Assembly (NCBI RefSeq): GCF_018139145.2
Contig: NC_059473.1
Location: 3,729,503 to 3,793,502, forward strand
Source of the DNA: Gymnogyps californianus
Lineage: Eukaryota; Chordata; Aves; Accipitriformes; Cathartidae
Length of the DNA stretch: 64,000 nt
Reading direction: 5' to 3'
Shown: positions 62,547 to 64,000 of the stretch, piece by piece
Numbering within the stretch: position 1 is the stretch's first letter
Layout of the letters: every line of letters begins with the position of its first letter
The notes under the pieces: generated by a model
Databases searched by the model: none
What the model was told of the DNA's origin: nothing
Seen by the model: only the letters and a program-made list of their open reading frames with translations
Made by a program: the position numbers and the translations under genes

Positions 62547-64000
62547 GGCTTTTCTAATCATGTGAAAGAAATTTCTCTAGCTGTAAAATCACGTACTCTA
62601 ATCTTTCCCGGTTGACAAAAACATGCTGCTTTTTTCTGAATACTCTTTTCAAGCCTAGGCTACCCGCCCTCACACACGTGTACCGTACATATGTCATATC
62701 TCTGAGACATGTAAATGTTATATAGCCTTGACTGCGGGGATGAAAGGGCTGAGCGCACCCACCTGACATGCCAGTGTCTCTGGAGCACTCAAAGGGATAA
62801 GGCTTTTCTTACATCAAAGTCGTCAGGTGGGGTTGTTTTCTTCATACAGGCATCCTCTTTTTTTTTGTTTGGTTTTTTTTTAAGTTAATTATATCCCAGA
62901 GCAGTAAACAGATCTTGTAACACTTACAGCAATTGCTTCTCTTACATTAAGGACCTGAACAAACAAAGATTTAAACTCTGGTAATGCATAAATAGCTGTA
63001 TCGCATTTACCTGAGACACCTGGATAAACATGCCCTCTTTCTTCTCAACTCCCTACAATAAAAACTAATACCTCATCCACAGGAGCTGCAGATGAAACCT
63101 TTAGGGTCCCTACCAGCATGTTTTTGCCTGCTGAAGAACTGGGACGGAAACGTAAAGAGCCAGATTAATACCAATGCACACCTAAATAATATCACAGGAT
63201 CTTATAGATAAATGATTTGGAAAGAAATATCTGTTCTTATCGCAAGGAAAGATCTATAACTCACTCTTAGCCTTTCATCACTAGGAGGAAATACACTGCG
63301 ACTTACGCCAATCCATTATCTGTTCTTATTTTCCTCCGTACGTGTATTTATCTCTCTGGCTCACTCTTTATCAATCCAGCCACCCGTGATCACCCAAGCG
63401 CAAAGTTCTTGTGGGGCCCAAGCCAGCCCTCCCACTTGGGTGGGAGTCTGTGCTCTTCTCTGACCAGCAAGAATAAGAAGCGTACAGCTTGTTTTCATAC
63501 TCTACACTACATTTTTCCCTGGCCACAGCTGAAATCCCATCCTCACATGGTGTCACTTTGTTGTGATGGGACACTGTGCAGTTAAAATCTGCACGGCATC
63601 GGTCTCGGCACTGTAAATCTCAACAGGAGGGGCTGGAGCTGAGCTTTCCACCAAGCCTGTGCACGTCCCAGCCTGGGGTTTTAGGTCGGGCATATTTTGA
63701 ATTCCAGCTTGTTAAAGTTACTGGCTTATGCACCCGTCTCCCCTCCAGCTCCCAGAGAGGATCTGGGGCTGCTTCCAGCCCTTGCCTCAATGGTTTCCAA
63801 TCTAATATCGGGATTAAGATTTGCAGGTACATCTCTCGCTTCCCAATCCACGAGGGCAGTAACCCTATCACTATGCATTTCTTCTGCAGCGCACCGCACT
63901 TCTTTCGCAGAAGTGCCAAGATCCCTCTTGTGTACATACATGCGCCTGGTGAAACCTGAATCTCTAGGATTCTGTCGTAAGATCGAATTTCAACACTGAT

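Larger units (their letters stand above)
58281..64000. other. Intergenic or intronic DNA, weak signals only
   Basis: Includes the G14, C11 and T16 runs, the CpG-rich patch and the TAA repeat listed separately. The frames 63576-63959 plus (127 codons) and 63937-63620 minus overlap and neither resembles a known protein. Confidence 0.5.

Noticed and set aside
63576..63999. Frames of 100-127 codons at the right edge
   Set aside because: Frames overlap on both strands without any recognisable domain or splice context. Could be chance in GC-moderate DNA.
1..64000. CRISPR array, operons, ribosome binding sites, prokaryotic genes
   Set aside because: No regularly spaced repeats, no gene clusters and no prokaryotic-type coding density. 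The sequence is clearly vertebrate-like.
1..64000. tRNA, rRNA or known snRNA genes
   Set aside because: No A-box/B-box pair with a cloverleaf and no rRNA-like conserved core was seen by eye. A tRNAscan or Infernal run would be needed to exclude diverged copies.

Overview
The window reads as non-coding vertebrate nuclear DNA, most likely from a bird. The overall composition is AT-leaning. Long homopolymer and microsatellite tracts are common, and no reading frame carries a recognisable complete protein family. The bird call rests on two solo LTRs of a type I recognise from avian endogenous retroviruses (TG...CA ends, start like tgtcctggttt, end like ggttaaaccacgaca, 5-bp target duplications). 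A CR1-like LINE tail and several old MIR-like SINE fragments fit an amniote genome. No prokaryotic features, rRNA, tRNA, CRISPR array or intact mobile-element gene set were found.

Layout. 1-1.4 kb: unannotated AT-rich DNA. 1.44-2.70 kb (minus): a coding-like but broken stretch ending near an A-tract, best read as a decayed retroelement or retrovirus-derived relic. 4.55-5.09 kb: solo LTR 1 with target duplication CTGAT. 5.1-18.0 kb: intergenic DNA with a MIR-like fragment (12.4 kb), a possible conserved non-coding block (14.1-14.5 kb) and a CR1 tail (16.9-17.1 kb). 18.02-18.62 kb: solo LTR 2 with target duplication GCAAA. 18.6-36 kb: intergenic DNA with several 20-26 bp A or T tracts, an AT-palindrome island (26.4-26.6 kb) and a MIR-like fragment (27.0 kb). 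36-51 kb: several stretches that look like regulatory or conserved non-coding DNA, a GC-rich motif-dense block (46.7-47.1 kb), an 18-bp-arm hairpin (46.36 kb), an AT-rich homeodomain-site block (47.8-48.4 kb) and a 55-bp-period minisatellite (49.4 kb). 51-64 kb: more intergenic DNA with one weak candidate exon (52.6 kb), another MIR-like fragment (58.1 kb), a TAA microsatellite and a CpG-rich patch (62.2 kb).

No genes can be shown to work together here. The window is most simply a gene-poor intergenic or large-intron region whose function, if any, would be regulatory. Family assignments come from pattern recognition by eye. No alignment, repeat-library or conservation search was run, so the conserved-element and exon calls are inferences with low confidence.
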